Assembly (NCBI GenBank): GCA_017617065.1
Contig: JAFZWP010000021.1
Location: 35,028 to 99,027, forward strand
Direction of reading: 5' to 3'
Origin: Bacilli bacterium
GTDB taxonomy: Bacteria > Bacillota_I > Bacilli_A > ML615J-28 > CAG-698
DNA: 64,000 bases
Below the pieces are notes generated by a model that saw only the letters and a program-made list of their open reading frames with translations, was not told the DNA's origin and did not search any database. How positions within the stretch are numbered: position 1 is the first letter of the stretch; the number at the start of each line of letters is the position of its first letter. Of the stretch, positions 27,219-37,498 are shown one piece after another. A program made the translations under genes and the position numbers.

Positions 27219-28088
27219 ATGGGAAATTATTTAATTAAAGCTTTAGCTTATAAAGAGCAAGTAAGAGTATTTTTAGTTAATGCACCAAATGCATTAAATG
27301 AAGCAATCAAGCGCCATGATGTATGGCCATCTGCTGCTAGTTGTCTTGGTAAAATTATGACAATGGGTCTATTTTTAGGCGCCAATCTAAAAGGTGATGA
27401 AGCAGTTACTGTAAAATATAATGCGGAAGGGCCTATTGGATCAATTGTTGTTGATGCTAATGCAAATGGTGATGTAAGAGGCTACGTTCAATCTAATCAT
27501 ATTAATTTTGTTAATAATGATGGCGGCTTAAATGAAGCAATGACTTTAGGCAATGCTGGATTTTTAGATGTTATTAAAGATTTGCATTTAAAAGATTTCT
27601 TTACATCTTCAGTAGAAGCAACTGGAAATATTGCTAACGATTTTACTAAATATTATGTGGAGAGTGAACAAACACCTACACTAATTAGTTTAGGAACATT
27701 AATTGATGTTAATAACTTAGCAATTATCAATGGCGGTATTTTAATTCAACTATTACCTAATGCTACTGAAGAAGCTATTAATTATATTGAATCAAAATAT
27801 GATATCTTAAAAAAGATGTCTAGCTTACTTCAATCTTCATCTTTAGAAGAAATATTATCAATGATATTTGAAGATGGAGAGATTGTTGGAAGACTTGATA
27901 TTAAGTTTAGTTGCCCATGCAATAAAGATAGATTTAAAGAAGGCTTATTAACATTATCAAAAAAAGATTTAGAAGAAATGATTAATGATAATAAACCGAT
28001 TGAAACTATTTGTCATTATTGTGGGGAAAAGTATGAATTTAGTGTTGAAGAATTAAAAGAGATATTAAAGCAAAAAGGAAGTAAATAA
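27219..28088 (+). CDS. hslO: Redox-regulated chaperone Hsp33
   Basis: The 289-residue cytoplasmic holdase is activated by oxidation and protects unfolded proteins. The four zinc cysteines of the C-terminal switch are present as CPC (in FSCPCNKDRF) and CHYC (in TICHYCGEKYEF). The N-terminal domain begins with NYLIKALAYKEQVRVF, typical of the family. An AGGTGA site lies five bases before the chosen ATG. It is transcribed alone, divergent from the YcxB-like operon. Confidence 0.95.
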   Translation: MGNYLIKALAYKEQVRVFLVNAPNALNEAIKRHDVWPSAASCLGKIMTMGLFLGANLKGDEAVTVKYNAEGPIGSIVVDANANGDVRGYVQSNHINFVNNDGGLNEAMTLGNAGFLDVIKDLHLKDFFTSSVEATGNIANDFTKYYVESEQTPTLISLGTLIDVNNLAIINGGILIQLLPNATEEAINYIESKYDILKKMSSLLQSSSLEEILSMIFEDGEIVGRLDIKFSCPCNKDRFKEGLLTLSKKDLEEMINDNKPIETICHYCGEKYEFSVEELKEILKQKGSK

Positions 28089-28100
28089 TTTACTTCCTTT
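28074..28100. terminator. Terminator between hslO and the GPH symporter gene
   Basis: Inverted repeat GGAAGTAAAT/ATTTACTTCC with one loop base and flanking A and T runs. It serves hslO and probably the convergent GPH gene as well. Confidence 0.75.
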
Positions 28101-28111
28101 TATTATGGCTT

Positions 28112-29926
28112 TTATTCATTAGTTTCAGTTGAAGCTTCTTCTTCATGATGCTCTTTTTTAGTTTCAATATCAGCCATCATCTTATCATAATATTCTTCAT
28201 CCACGATGAATTTCTTTCTTTGAACCCACATTGATCCAAACATTAATAAACATGGAACAACGCAGCATGAAATTCTAATTACTAATCTTGTACCAAATGT
28301 ACGTTTAGCATCATATATTTCATCTGCTGCATTATGAATTTCTGAATTTGATGCATCAGACACTGTAATTAATAATTGATAATCATACCCATCAACTACA
28401 AATACTAAAGCAGTATCATCTTTTAATTGTACAGAATCTAGATATTTACCTTTATCATCAACTCTTACAATATACATATATCCAATGGCATCTAGATATT
28501 CTGGATTTACTTGACACTTATTAAGTGTTTCATAATTACCATTTGCCATTGTTTCATTTAATTCTTCTACTGTAGCTCCATTTGCTTCTAATGCTTTAAG
28601 AGCTTTATATTCAGTTACATAATCGCGAGCGGTTTGAGCTGTTTCATAACGTTTTTCAAATACATTCTTTTGTGTTTCAATTGTACTAATGTTTTGTGTA
28701 ATTGCATATAAGCCTGAAACAATTAACGTAACTGTTACTACTAAATATTTAACAGCATCCGCAAACTTAACAATTAATGGTCTCATTGTAGTTACAACTG
28801 CTTCTTCACGTCTGCCTGTTAAGAATTCATTGTATTCTACGCAGTTATTTAAGTTAACAAGTTCAGCTACGTAGAATAATGTGTTACCAGCAAATACAAG
28901 TAATGCAAATGCACATAGAGGAATAATTAGAGGAATACCAGTATTAAACCAGCCCATTAAGCCAAGTCCAATATAACCAGCTGCTTGTATAAAGAAGCAT
29001 ACAAATTGAATTTGTTTTCTTGTGAATTTCTTGGCAATACGAGGATACATTAATTGAATAACAGTATTAGCAATTGCATATATTATTAAGAAAATGAAGA
29101 TATCACCATTATAACTTCCTTCTAGATAATATAAGTTATAGATTAAACCAAGTAAGATTGCTGTAGCAGTCGAAGAGAAAAGTAATGCTAAGCACATCCA
29201 TAATAATTGTTTATTATGGAAAATAGTTTTAACCATCTTTTTAAATGATACATTGTTTTCTTCATGTGCTTCTACTTCATCACGTGGTGCTTCTTTAACA
29301 GTAAATACAACCATCATTTGACAAATAAGTATTGCTACACATGCTACAACTGAATATACTGCATAAGCTGTTAATACATTACCAGGACTAAAGAATGTAA
29401 CTAGTCCTGTCATAATGATAGTGCCTAAACCCGCAAAGAATGTAACATAAGTTGTAATGCTATCACGGCGTTCTTTAGTACGTGACAAAGATGGAATCAT
29501 ACTCCAATATCCAATATCATTCATAGTGAATGATGCTTCCCAAACTAAATAGATTGCACATATTACAAATATGTAACTCCATCCGCTTGGTCTTACATTA
29601 AATAGTAATACTGTAAGCAAAGCTGTAAGAATTGCACCAATCATAATCCATGGTCTAAACTTACCCATCTTTAGATGTGTTCCGTCAATTATTGCACCCA
29701 TCATTGGGTCATTAATACCATCCCAAATTCTACCTAGAATTCCAATTAAAATTGATAATGTGGCGAATTGAGCAACAGTTAAAGTTAAACCAAATTGTAC
29801 GTATTGTAAGAAATATGTACTAACAAGAGTGTATAGCATATCTCTTCCAATTCCACCAGCACTAAAGAACCATTTGTTCTTTCTAAATTGCTTTTCATCT
29901 AAACTTAAAACTTTCTTTTCTTTCAT
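28112..29926 (-). CDS. GPH-family (MelB-like) sugar symporter with an inserted loop
   Basis: The 604-residue transporter has about 12 membrane helices. GPH signatures include GRIWDGINDPMMGAIIDGT and a second half beginning near KTIFHNKQLLWM. Between the penultimate and last helices (about residues 410-530) there is an insertion of about 120 residues, mostly soluble and charged (YKALKALEANGATVEEL, DDTALVFVVDGYDYQLL). Usual family members are about 450-500 residues and lack it. It follows the GH35 gene by eight bases, so the likely substrate is a galactoside or a related oligosaccharide (inference). Confidence 0.85.
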   Translation of the reverse strand: MKEKKVLSLDEKQFRKNKWFFSAGGIGRDMLYTLVSTYFLQYVQFGLTLTVAQFATLSILIGILGRIWDGINDPMMGAIIDGTHLKMGKFRPWIMIGAILTALLTVLLFNVRPSGWSYIFVICAIYLVWEASFTMNDIGYWSMIPSLSRTKERRDSITTYVTFFAGLGTIIMTGLVTFFSPGNVLTAYAVYSVVACVAILICQMMVVFTVKEAPRDEVEAHEENNVSFKKMVKTIFHNKQLLWMCLALLFSSTATAILLGLIYNLYYLEGSYNGDIFIFLIIYAIANTVIQLMYPRIAKKFTRKQIQFVCFFIQAAGYIGLGLMGWFNTGIPLIIPLCAFALLVFAGNTLFYVAELVNLNNCVEYNEFLTGRREEAVVTTMRPLIVKFADAVKYLVVTVTLIVSGLYAITQNISTIETQKNVFEKRYETAQTARDYVTEYKALKALEANGATVEELNETMANGNYETLNKCQVNPEYLDAIGYMYIVRVDDKGKYLDSVQLKDDTALVFVVDGYDYQLLITVSDASNSEIHNAADEIYDAKRTFGTRLVIRISCCVVPCLLMFGSMWVQRKKFIVDEEYYDKMMADIETKKEHHEEEASTETNE

Positions 29927-29934
29927 ATATTCTC

Positions 29935-31677
29935 CTAACCTAATTTTGGTTTATCGTTTATTACCATAAACGGTTTATTAAACCCTTCTAATTCTAAAAC
30001 AACAATTTCATTTTCTTCTTTTAAAATACAACCAGGTATATATAAAGCTTTTTGTGGACCAATCTTATTATATCTACCTAGATTAAATCCATTTATATAT
30101 ATAACTCCTTTAGTAAATCCATCAAAGTGAACAAAGCAATCATCTTTTTTATCTGTATTAAATTTACCTTTTAGAAATAGCGGATAAGTTTGATCATTAT
30201 TTTCTTTTATCTTATCTATATTATCTAAAGGAATATTATATACATCCATATTATATAGATTTGATGGCACGATTTCTAAACCAGTTAAACCTTTCATATC
30301 GGTGATATGATTGCCAAAGTTAACATGACCATCATTATCAACTAATACTCCTAGTTTTACTTTGCCATCTATTTCTTTTAATAATACAGTTGGCTCTTTT
30401 AATATTTTAGTTGGTAAATTCTTAATACTATTTTTAACTTTCTTCACAAATTTACCATCGCGATAAATATATGCATAATCATGCAATCCTTTAATTGAAA
30501 AGATTACTGGGCTATATTTACCTTCAACTTCTACTTCATAATAAATTAAGCCACTTGATTGATCATACATTTCCATTGGTTCTGGATATATTACTCTTCT
30601 TTTTGAAGCAATATTATCAAGATTACCAAATAAGCTACCAACAATTTCTAGTTTTACTTCTCCAATTGATTGTAACGTTGGGCGAGGTGGTAAAGGTGGT
30701 AAATCTAGTTTTAATTTGTTTTTCATCACATCTCTAACTAAATAGTATTGTTCTGTATAATCTCCCCATTCAGTTAAAGGTGCCGCATAATCATAACTTG
30801 TTACAGTTGGTGCATATTTTAGATATGTATTAGCTCCACTTGTGAAGCCAAAGTTAGTGCCACCATTAAATACATAAAAATTAAAGTTAGCATCCATATC
30901 AATTAATTCACTAACTTGTTTTGCTACCCATTTAGCTTTTTTAGTGTGATGCCTTTCGCCCCAATGGTCGAACCACCCACACCAAAATTCCATAACCATC
31001 TTAGGTTCATTTCGAATAAATAGTTCTAAATCGTTAAATGCGCCTTTAACTTTTGAACCAAAGTTAATAGTTGCATATACATCATCTATTGCACCTGAAG
31101 ATATTGCTCTTTTGTTTTTATCATCTGATGTACAAAGTAAGCAGTCAACTCCAAGTTCTACCATTAAATCTCTTAACCATATCATATAATTATGATCAGC
31201 ACCGTAGTTACCATATTCATTTTCTACTTGCATCATAATTATATTGCCACCATGCGAATATTGATGGTTAACTAAATGTTTAAATAGTTCCGTAAAATAA
31301 TCTTTTACGTGTTTAGTATATACTTCATCCATACAACGGATGTTTTTAGTTTCTTTAATTAACCAAGTAGGTAGTCCACCTAAATCCCATTCAGCACAAA
31401 TGTATGGGCCGGGTCTAACTATGGCATATAATCCGACTTCTTGAGCAATTGTTAAGAACTTTTCGATATCTAGTATACCGCTAAAATCAAATTCGCCTTT
31501 CTTCTTTTCATTTAAGTTCCATGGAATATATGTTTCAACAGTATTAAATCCAGCTGCTTTTAATTTCATTAAACGATCACGCCAATACTCTGGCATAATT
31601 CTAAAATAATGAATAGCACCTGAATAGATGTTAAACTTTTTACCATCTAACTCAAAATGGCTATTTTTTATTTTCAT
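29935..31677 (-). CDS. Glycoside hydrolase family 35 beta-galactosidase
   Basis: The 580-residue cytoplasmic enzyme hydrolyses terminal beta-galactosides. The GH35 barrel begins at once (SGAIHYFRIMPEYWRDRL; RPGPYICAEWDLGGLP). The acid/base is E154 in VENEYGNYG and the nucleophile is E230 in MVMEFWCGWFDHWG. A C-terminal beta-sandwich carries KGVIYINGFNLGRY. There is no signal peptide, which agrees with import by the adjacent GPH symporter. The chosen ATG has AGGAGG four bases upstream; a possible earlier start at 31710 lies between promoter and ribosome site. Confidence 0.92.
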   Translation of the reverse strand: MKIKNSHFELDGKKFNIYSGAIHYFRIMPEYWRDRLMKLKAAGFNTVETYIPWNLNEKKKGEFDFSGILDIEKFLTIAQEVGLYAIVRPGPYICAEWDLGGLPTWLIKETKNIRCMDEVYTKHVKDYFTELFKHLVNHQYSHGGNIIMMQVENEYGNYGADHNYMIWLRDLMVELGVDCLLCTSDDKNKRAISSGAIDDVYATINFGSKVKGAFNDLELFIRNEPKMVMEFWCGWFDHWGERHHTKKAKWVAKQVSELIDMDANFNFYVFNGGTNFGFTSGANTYLKYAPTVTSYDYAAPLTEWGDYTEQYYLVRDVMKNKLKLDLPPLPPRPTLQSIGEVKLEIVGSLFGNLDNIASKRRVIYPEPMEMYDQSSGLIYYEVEVEGKYSPVIFSIKGLHDYAYIYRDGKFVKKVKNSIKNLPTKILKEPTVLLKEIDGKVKLGVLVDNDGHVNFGNHITDMKGLTGLEIVPSNLYNMDVYNIPLDNIDKIKENNDQTYPLFLKGKFNTDKKDDCFVHFDGFTKGVIYINGFNLGRYNKIGPQKALYIPGCILKEENEIVVLELEGFNKPFMVINDKPKLG

Positions 31678-31700
31678 AACTCCTCCTAAACACCTATTCC

Positions 31701-31729
31701 ATTTTATCACTTAGCATCAAATATGTAAA
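31701..31729 (-). promoter_or_regulatory. Promoter of the GH35-GPH operon
   Basis: Minus-strand TTTACA, a 17-base spacer and TAAAAT with a TGA extension. Confidence 0.7.
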
Positions 31730-31734
31730 TTGAT

Positions 31735-31767
31735 ATAAAAAAAATAGCAAGTTAAACTTGCTATTTT
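31735..31767 (-). terminator. Terminator after maf
   Basis: Hairpin AAAATAGCAAGT/ACTTGCTATTTT with a T run on the minus strand. It overlaps the maf stop codon. Confidence 0.8.
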
Positions 31768-32312
31768 ATTAAATCTTTTAAGATTATTTCCAATTTTTGT
31801 TTAGGTAGTCCCATGATTGTATAATAATCACCTTGGTAATCTTTTATATATTTAGAAAAGATTCCTTGAATTGCATAGCCACCTGCTTTATCGTATGGTT
31901 CGGGCGTATTAATGTAATCATTAATCTCTTTATCATCCATTGGATAGATTCCTACTTTTGCTTCATCCACAAATTCTGTATATTTATTTTGATATTTAAT
32001 ACATACAGCAGTGTATACATAGTGGCTTCTACCTTGAATTAAAGATATCATATGATATGCATCGTCTTTATCTTTGGGTTTACCTAAAATTAAATCATCA
32101 AGCACTACAATCGTATCAGCACATATAAGTAATTCATCATCTTTAACTGGTATATTATTAGCTTTTTGTTTAGCAATTGATGCTACTACATCTTTTGGAT
32201 TAGTTTTATCAGTTACTTCTTCAGCTTCACTTACGCGTACCTGGTAATCATAACCCATTAAAGATAATATTTCTTTTCTTCGAGGTGATTTAGAACCTAG
32301 TATTATTTTCAT
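31761..32312 (-). CDS. maf: Maf-type nucleotide pyrophosphatase
   Basis: The 183-residue house-cleaning enzyme hydrolyses noncanonical nucleoside triphosphates. It was originally linked to septum inhibition in Bacillus. Motifs include LGSKSPRRKEILSLMG at the N-terminus, CADTIVVLDDLILGKPKD in the middle, and GGYAIQG followed by GDYYTIMGLP. Its start overlaps the last base of the kinase stop, so it is coupled to the sugar-kinase gene. It is the last gene of a long operon that ends in a hairpin. Confidence 0.93.
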   Translation of the reverse strand: MKIILGSKSPRRKEILSLMGYDYQVRVSEAEEVTDKTNPKDVVASIAKQKANNIPVKDDELLICADTIVVLDDLILGKPKDKDDAYHMISLIQGRSHYVYTAVCIKYQNKYTEFVDEAKVGIYPMDDKEINDYINTPEPYDKAGGYAIQGIFSKYIKDYQGDYYTIMGLPKQKLEIILKDLIK

Positions 32313-33310
32313 TACTTATCTAATTCTTTGCTTACGATATCGATAATGCGTTTTCTTTCCTCAAGTGAAGGATATACGCCAGTTAATAATTCTAATGCCC
32401 ATACAATTGCACCAGTTGCTGGTGGAACAGTTAAGACATATACATTAACTTTTTTACCAGTATATTCTTGGATTTTTTGTTTGTATGTGTTGATAGCATG
32501 AGGACAAGCTCCTTTTACCCATACACTACCAACTAAGCAAGCATCAACTTCATCACCAAAGTTTAAATTTGTGATCAAGCCGGCACCACTTCTAGCACAG
32601 TTATCGCCCATACGATATAAAATATCTAAAGCAACTTTGTCACCTTTGTTTGCTTCTTCAAAGCAAGCAATAGTTAAAGCAGTATAATTAAATTTACGTC
32701 TTTTATATACGTTAGCAATGCCATCCATTAAATCTTCTTTACCTTCGATGCCAAGCTTTTCAAAAACAATTTGTGATAAAGATGTAGCTTCACCCATTCG
32801 GTATGCGGCAGAGTATACTGCTCTTACAACTTCTTCAGCGACAAATCCGCCACCAGCGAAATCACAAGAGATATCACCAATGCCACCTACTTGTAAATAT
32901 CCACCATATTGGTCAATACCGCTATTTGATGTACCAGTACCATTTACACAACAAATTCCATATCCTTTTGTTGTTCCAGCTTTAATACCAATAGCAGAAT
33001 CATTAACAACAGCAAATTTAGTAAAACCAATTTTTTTAACGATATCTTCTAAAGCAACTTTTTGAAATGGAACATCTACTCCAGCAAGACCGAATGTGGC
33101 TGCTGCGATATCACTAACTTTTAAATTGTTACGTGATAATAATTCACCGATGCATTTCTTCATTACACGGTAGGCACCATCAAATCCATCATCTAAAGCT
33201 TCATGTGAGCATGTACCTGCTCTTAAGTGGTCTACAAATTCTGCGTTCTCATTAAATAAGAAATAATCAGTCTTTGTGTTTCCACCATCAACACCTAATA
33301 CATATCTCAT
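32312..33310 (-). CDS. BadF/BadG-family sugar kinase, N-acetylglucosamine kinase-like
   Basis: The 332-residue ASKHA-fold ATPase opens with the phosphate-binding motif LGVDGGNTKTDYFLFNE. The second phosphate motif is CCVNGTGTSNSG, and a glycine-rich adenosine motif lies near CLVGSVWVKG. This subfamily includes GlcNAc kinases rather than the radical-enzyme activators, which have an iron-sulfur site not seen here. It is sandwiched between the GH4 glycosidase and maf with almost no spacing. It probably phosphorylates a sugar released by the nearby glycosidases (inference). Confidence 0.82.
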   Translation of the reverse strand: MRYVLGVDGGNTKTDYFLFNENAEFVDHLRAGTCSHEALDDGFDGAYRVMKKCIGELLSRNNLKVSDIAAATFGLAGVDVPFQKVALEDIVKKIGFTKFAVVNDSAIGIKAGTTKGYGICCVNGTGTSNSGIDQYGGYLQVGGIGDISCDFAGGGFVAEEVVRAVYSAAYRMGEATSLSQIVFEKLGIEGKEDLMDGIANVYKRRKFNYTALTIACFEEANKGDKVALDILYRMGDNCARSGAGLITNLNFGDEVDACLVGSVWVKGACPHAINTYKQKIQEYTGKKVNVYVLTVPPATGAIVWALELLTGVYPSLEERKRIIDIVSKELDK

Positions 33311-33312
33311 TA

Positions 33313-34626
33313 TTATTTACTCTCTTTGTTATGTTCTTCTAATGCTTTTGCAAAGTTAGGTAAGAATTCTTTATGAGCTTCAAGTAATTCCCAGAAGCAC
33401 GGAGCAAACTTATCATAATCACCAGTTAATGGATTAATTAATAATGCTTGGAATGCTTCATTAACGTCTCCTGTTAAAGCTGCTTTAACAGCATGCTTTT
33501 CATAAGATTTCATCATCTTCATATAAGCTGCGATATGATCGTTATAATGTTGGACTTTAATTGTCTTTCCACCATCTTTACCGATGTATGCTCTAGTTTC
33601 AATTACATCATTATCATCCATGAATGGAACAGCACCGTTATTCTTTAAGTTAACAACTTGAATATCATTAATATTATTATGAATTGAATTAACTAAGTTA
33701 ATTGCAACTTCAGAGTATCTAGAACCACCACGTTTACTTAATAATTCAGGTTTAACATGTAATTCGCTATCTGAATAAATCTTAAGTAAGTTTTCTTCAA
33801 TTTCCATACATTCTTCACCACGACATTTTTCTGCGTGTTGACAATGTTCAACTTTAGCACTTCTAAAATAGAAATATTCTAAATATGAATTTGGAATTCC
33901 ACCAACTGCTTGAATTAAATCTTTAGGGAATCCAGTTGCTGGGATGTTTTTCATTGCATCAGAATTTAAGCCAGCATTTAAAGCATCTGCTAAATATTCA
34001 TGACCATTAGCTTTAATAGATGTAATCCAACTTAAATGATTTAAACCAATGTATTCAATTTCTGCATCATCTAAACCAAGTTTTGATTTAACGCTGCCTT
34101 CCATATTAATTGGAACGTTACATAAACCAAACATTTTAATCTTAGTATTGTTTAATACAGCTTCAGCTACCATACCAGCAGGGTTAGAGAAGTTAATTAA
34201 CCATGCATTTGGACATAATTTTTCCATACGATGTGCGATATCTACAATTACAGGAACAGTTCTTAAACCTTTGAACATTCCACCAATACCATTTGTTTCT
34301 TGTCCTAGTAGACCGTACTTTAGTGGTATCTTTTCATCTTTAACTCTAGCAGGAAGTTTTCCAACTCTAATTTGAGCTAAAACAAAATCAGCGCCATCTA
34401 ATGCTTCATCTAGGTTATCAGTTAATACGCATTTACAAGTTAAGCCAGCAGCCTTAATCATTCTTACACATAAACCACCAACGATTGTTCTCTTTCTTTC
34501 ATCGATATCCATGAAATATAATTCATCTAAAGGAAGAGTTTCACGTTTGTTAATAAGACCTTCAATTAACTCTGGAGTATAAGTAGATCCAGATCCAATG
34601 ATTGCAATTTTTAAACCTTTTTTCAT
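33313..34626 (-). CDS. GH4-family 6-phospho-glycosidase
   Basis: The 437-residue enzyme is an NAD- and metal-dependent glycosidase. It begins with the Rossmann motif KIAIIGSGSTYTPELIEGL. It continues with the LGQETNGIGGMFKGLRTVPV stretch and the metal-binding Cys/His pair in GLCNVPINME and GLNHLSW, as in 6-phospho-beta-glucosidases (LicH/CelF). The strong GGGAGG site and a gap of only 24 bases after rqcP suggest it is read from the tilS-ftsH operon. No PTS genes are in the window, so the source of the phosphorylated disaccharide is unseen. Confidence 0.85.
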   Translation of the reverse strand: MKKGLKIAIIGSGSTYTPELIEGLINKRETLPLDELYFMDIDERKRTIVGGLCVRMIKAAGLTCKCVLTDNLDEALDGADFVLAQIRVGKLPARVKDEKIPLKYGLLGQETNGIGGMFKGLRTVPVIVDIAHRMEKLCPNAWLINFSNPAGMVAEAVLNNTKIKMFGLCNVPINMEGSVKSKLGLDDAEIEYIGLNHLSWITSIKANGHEYLADALNAGLNSDAMKNIPATGFPKDLIQAVGGIPNSYLEYFYFRSAKVEHCQHAEKCRGEECMEIEENLLKIYSDSELHVKPELLSKRGGSRYSEVAINLVNSIHNNINDIQVVNLKNNGAVPFMDDNDVIETRAYIGKDGGKTIKVQHYNDHIAAYMKMMKSYEKHAVKAALTGDVNEAFQALLINPLTGDYDKFAPCFWELLEAHKEFLPNFAKALEEHNKESK

Positions 34627-34650
34627 AATTAACCTCCCATATATTTTCTT

Positions 34651-34905
34651 TTATTTTTCAATCACTTCAATAATTTCATACATACTTGATGCATCAGCCG
34701 CTTTAACTACATTATCAATTGATAATACTTTTACTTTAACTACTCTTTTAGAATAATTGATATCAATAATATCGCCTATTTTTATATTAGTAGATGGTTT
34801 AGCTAAGCGACCATTAACATTAATATGTTCATCTTTAGCAGCATCGGCTGCTACAGTTCTTCTTTTAATAATACGTGATACTTTTAAATACTTATCAAGT
34901 CTCAT
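34651..34905 (-). CDS. rqcP: S4-domain ribosome quality control protein RqcP
   Basis: The 84-residue protein is a minimal S4 RNA-binding domain (MRLDKYLKVSRIIKRRTVA, then VNGRLAKPSTNIKIGDIIDI). It corresponds to RqcP (YabO) of Bacillus, which helps RqcH add C-terminal alanine tails to stalled nascent chains on 50S subunits. Length and residues match the family closely. It follows ftsH by one base. The neighbouring tilS-hpt-ftsH block supports a housekeeping role. Confidence 0.88.
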   Translation of the reverse strand: MRLDKYLKVSRIIKRRTVAADAAKDEHINVNGRLAKPSTNIKIGDIIDINYSKRVVKVKVLSIDNVVKAADASSMYEIIEVIEK

Positions 34906-34906
34906 A

Positions 34907-36949
34907 TTATTCTTCTTTATTATCTTCTTTTACATCTTCACTAGCGTTATTTGCTTCATTTGGAGCTACATCACTAGCATTCTTTGCTTCTTCCATAGCC
35001 TTAAGTTGCTTTTCATAGATTTCTTGAAGTTCAGCTTCTTTTTCACGAGCAATCTTTTCAGCTTCAGCTTTAGCTTTCTTCTTTTCCCACCAAGCAAGTT
35101 TACCTGTTTCTACAAGTTCATAAATATCTTCCTTAGTAAGAGTTTCAATTTCATATAAATGATTAGCAACTAGTGTTAACAATTCTTTGTTTTCTTCTAG
35201 AACTTTCTTAGCTTTTTCATAGCATGCACTAACTAGGATTCTAACTTGCGAATCAATTTCATTAGCAATTTCATTTGAGAAATTCTTATCAGTCATATAA
35301 TCACGACCTAAGAATACTGATCCACCTCTTTGTTCATATTGAACAAGACCTAAATCACTCATACCATATTCAGCTACCATTGCTCTAGCAATCTTTGTAG
35401 ATTTTTCTAAATCGTTATGAGCGCCAGTTGTTACTACACCACACATTAGTTCTTCAGATGCTCTACCACCAAGTAAGCCAACAATTTCATCAATTAATTG
35501 GTCTTTGGTTTCGATAAAGTGTTCTTCTTCAGGTGTCATCATTGCATATCCACCAGCTTGACCACGTGGTACAATTGTAACCTTTTGAACAATTTCAGCG
35601 TTATCAAGTTTAACACCAATTACTGCATGTCCTGCTTCGTGGAACGAAATAATGCGCTTCTCTTTATCAGTATATTTTCTGCTCTTCTTAGCGGGTCCCA
35701 TAATTACACGGTCGATTGCTTCATCAATATCATAAATCTTAATTTCTTTACGATTTTCTCTAGCAGCAAGCAATGCTGCTTCGTTTAATAAGTTTTCAAG
35801 ATCTGCTCCACTAAATCCTGGAGTTCTACGTGATACATCTTCTAAATTAACACGTGGTGATAATTTCTTATTACGAGCATGTACTTTTAAAATTTCTGTA
35901 CGAGCATTAACATCTGGCATTGTCATTGTTATTTGACGGTCAAATCTACCAGGTCTAAGTAATGCTGGGTCTAATACGTCTGGTCTATTAGTAGCAGCCA
36001 TAATAATAACGCTAGAATTTTCTCCAAATCCATCCATCTCTACAAGTAATTGATTTAGAGTTTGTTCTCTTTCATCATTACCTCCACCTAGACCAGCACC
36101 TCTTTGTCTACCTACCGCATCAATTTCATCGATAAATACGATGCAAGGAGCTGTTTGCTTAGCCGTTTTAAACATATCTCTAACTCTACTTGCACCAACA
36201 CCGACAAACATTTCTACGAAGTCGGAACCAGATATAGAATAGAATGGCACTTTAGCTTCCCCGGCAACGGCTTTAGCAAGTAGTGTCTTACCAGTTCCAG
36301 GATGACCAACAAGTAATATACCTTTTGGAATTCTTGCGCCAATTTCGCGATACTTCTTTGGATACTTTAGAAAATCAATGATTTCTTTCATTTCTTCTTT
36401 TTCTTCATCGGCACCAGCTACTTGATCAAATGTAACTGATGATTGACGATTTAATTTTGCTCTACTTCTAGCAAAATCAAATGCTTTGTTATTACTGCCA
36501 GCACTATTTCTTAACATTACAATCAAGAATACTACAAGTAAAATTGGAATACCAATTGAAACAATAATAGTTAACCAATCAACTTCTCTTAATTCTTCTA
36601 CTTGTAAAGTGTAAGATGCAGTTCCATTGTTAATCTTAGTTAATAAATATTCATAAGTCGTATTATCAATTACAACAACAAACTTACCAGCGTCATTTTT
36701 TAGCTCTCCGCTGATACTATATAGTTTAGCATTTGCTCCGCTTCCAGTAGGGCTTGCTACCATTTTTTCAATTTGACCAGCATCTACATATTGGTAAAAT
36801 TGATTGACATTTAGTTCAGTTGGCTGGTTTCTACTTGATACAAAGAAAATAATTATACCAACTATAACCGCTGCAATTAAAACAACGAACGCAATGTCAC
36901 GCTTATTAAAGCGGGCTTTGTTATTGGGATTTTTATTGTTTTGATTCAT
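34907..36949 (-). CDS. ftsH: ATP-dependent zinc metalloprotease FtsH
   Basis: The 680-residue membrane protease has two N-terminal helices (about 19-41 and 108-128) flanking a small external domain. The AAA module carries Walker A GHPGTGKT (usually GPPGTGKT), Walker [12 protein letters not shown] and the arginine-finger region [18 protein letters not shown]. The zinc protease motif HEAGH lies in the C-terminal third. A Glu/Asn-rich acidic tail ends the protein. It sits in the standard order tilS-hpt-ftsH with an AGGTGA site. Confidence 0.96.
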   Translation of the reverse strand: MNQNNKNPNNKARFNKRDIAFVVLIAAVIVGIIIFFVSSRNQPTELNVNQFYQYVDAGQIEKMVASPTGSGANAKLYSISGELKNDAGKFVVVIDNTTYEYLLTKINNGTASYTLQVEELREVDWLTIIVSIGIPILLVVFLIVMLRNSAGSNNKAFDFARSRAKLNRQSSVTFDQVAGADEEKEEMKEIIDFLKYPKKYREIGARIPKGILLVGHPGTGKTLLAKAVAGEAKVPFYSISGSDFVEMFVGVGASRVRDMFKTAKQTAPCIVFIDEIDAVGRQRGAGLGGGNDEREQTLNQLLVEMDGFGENSSVIIMAATNRPDVLDPALLRPGRFDRQITMTMPDVNARTEILKVHARNKKLSPRVNLEDVSRRTPGFSGADLENLLNEAALLAARENRKEIKIYDIDEAIDRVIMGPAKKSRKYTDKEKRIISFHEAGHAVIGVKLDNAEIVQKVTIVPRGQAGGYAMMTPEEEHFIETKDQLIDEIVGLLGGRASEELMCGVVTTGAHNDLEKSTKIARAMVAEYGMSDLGLVQYEQRGGSVFLGRDYMTDKNFSNEIANEIDSQVRILVSACYEKAKKVLEENKELLTLVANHLYEIETLTKEDIYELVETGKLAWWEKKKAKAEAEKIAREKEAELQEIYEKQLKAMEEAKNASDVAPNEANNASEDVKEDNKEE

Positions 36950-36957
36950 ATCTTCAC

Positions 36958-37497
36958 CTATTTTTCATACACAGATCTTCTAAGTACCCCAACATATGGT
37001 AAATTACGATATATTTCGTTATAGTCAAGACCGAACCCAACTACAAACTTTTTAGGGACATCGAAACCAATATATTTTGGATTTACTTCCTTAACTGTTC
37101 TACCTTCTTTTTTATCAAATAATGTCACTACTTCAACCGATGTAGCTCCTCTACATCCAAGTAATTCCATAACTCTTTTAATTGTTAATCCTGTATCAAC
37201 GATATCTTCACAAATTATAATATCTCTACCATGCACATCTGTTTCGATATCTTTTAATATTCTTATATTTCCTGTTTGATTAACACCATCATAACTAGAT
37301 ACATCAAAGAAATCTATTTGCATATCAGTATCGATATGTTTAATTAGTTCTGCCATAAAAGGAACGCATCCTTTTAACAAGCCAATAACTACTGGCTTTT
37401 TGCCCGCATAATCTTTACTAATTTGTTTTCCAAGTTCATCACATCTAGCAACAATTTGATCTAATGAAAACAATATTTCTTCCACATCTTTATGCAT
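36958..37497 (-). CDS. hpt: Hypoxanthine phosphoribosyltransferase
   Basis: The 179-residue purine salvage enzyme makes IMP and GMP from hypoxanthine or guanine and PRPP. The PRPP loop is IIICEDIVDTGLTI, and the purine-binding GFDVPKKFVVGFGLDYNE is near the C-terminus. It has an AGGAGG site, one base after tilS and eight before ftsH. The tilS-hpt-ftsH order is conserved in many Firmicutes. Confidence 0.95.
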   Translation of the reverse strand: MHKDVEEILFSLDQIVARCDELGKQISKDYAGKKPVVIGLLKGCVPFMAELIKHIDTDMQIDFFDVSSYDGVNQTGNIRILKDIETDVHGRDIIICEDIVDTGLTIKRVMELLGCRGATSVEVVTLFDKKEGRTVKEVNPKYIGFDVPKKFVVGFGLDYNEIYRNLPYVGVLRRSVYEK

Positions 37498-37498
37498 C

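Noticed and set aside
34757..35158. Plus-strand open frame of 133 codons with a phenylalanine-rich product
   Set aside because: It is antisense to the end of ftsH and to rqcP. The runs of Phe mirror Lys/Glu codons of the FtsH tail.
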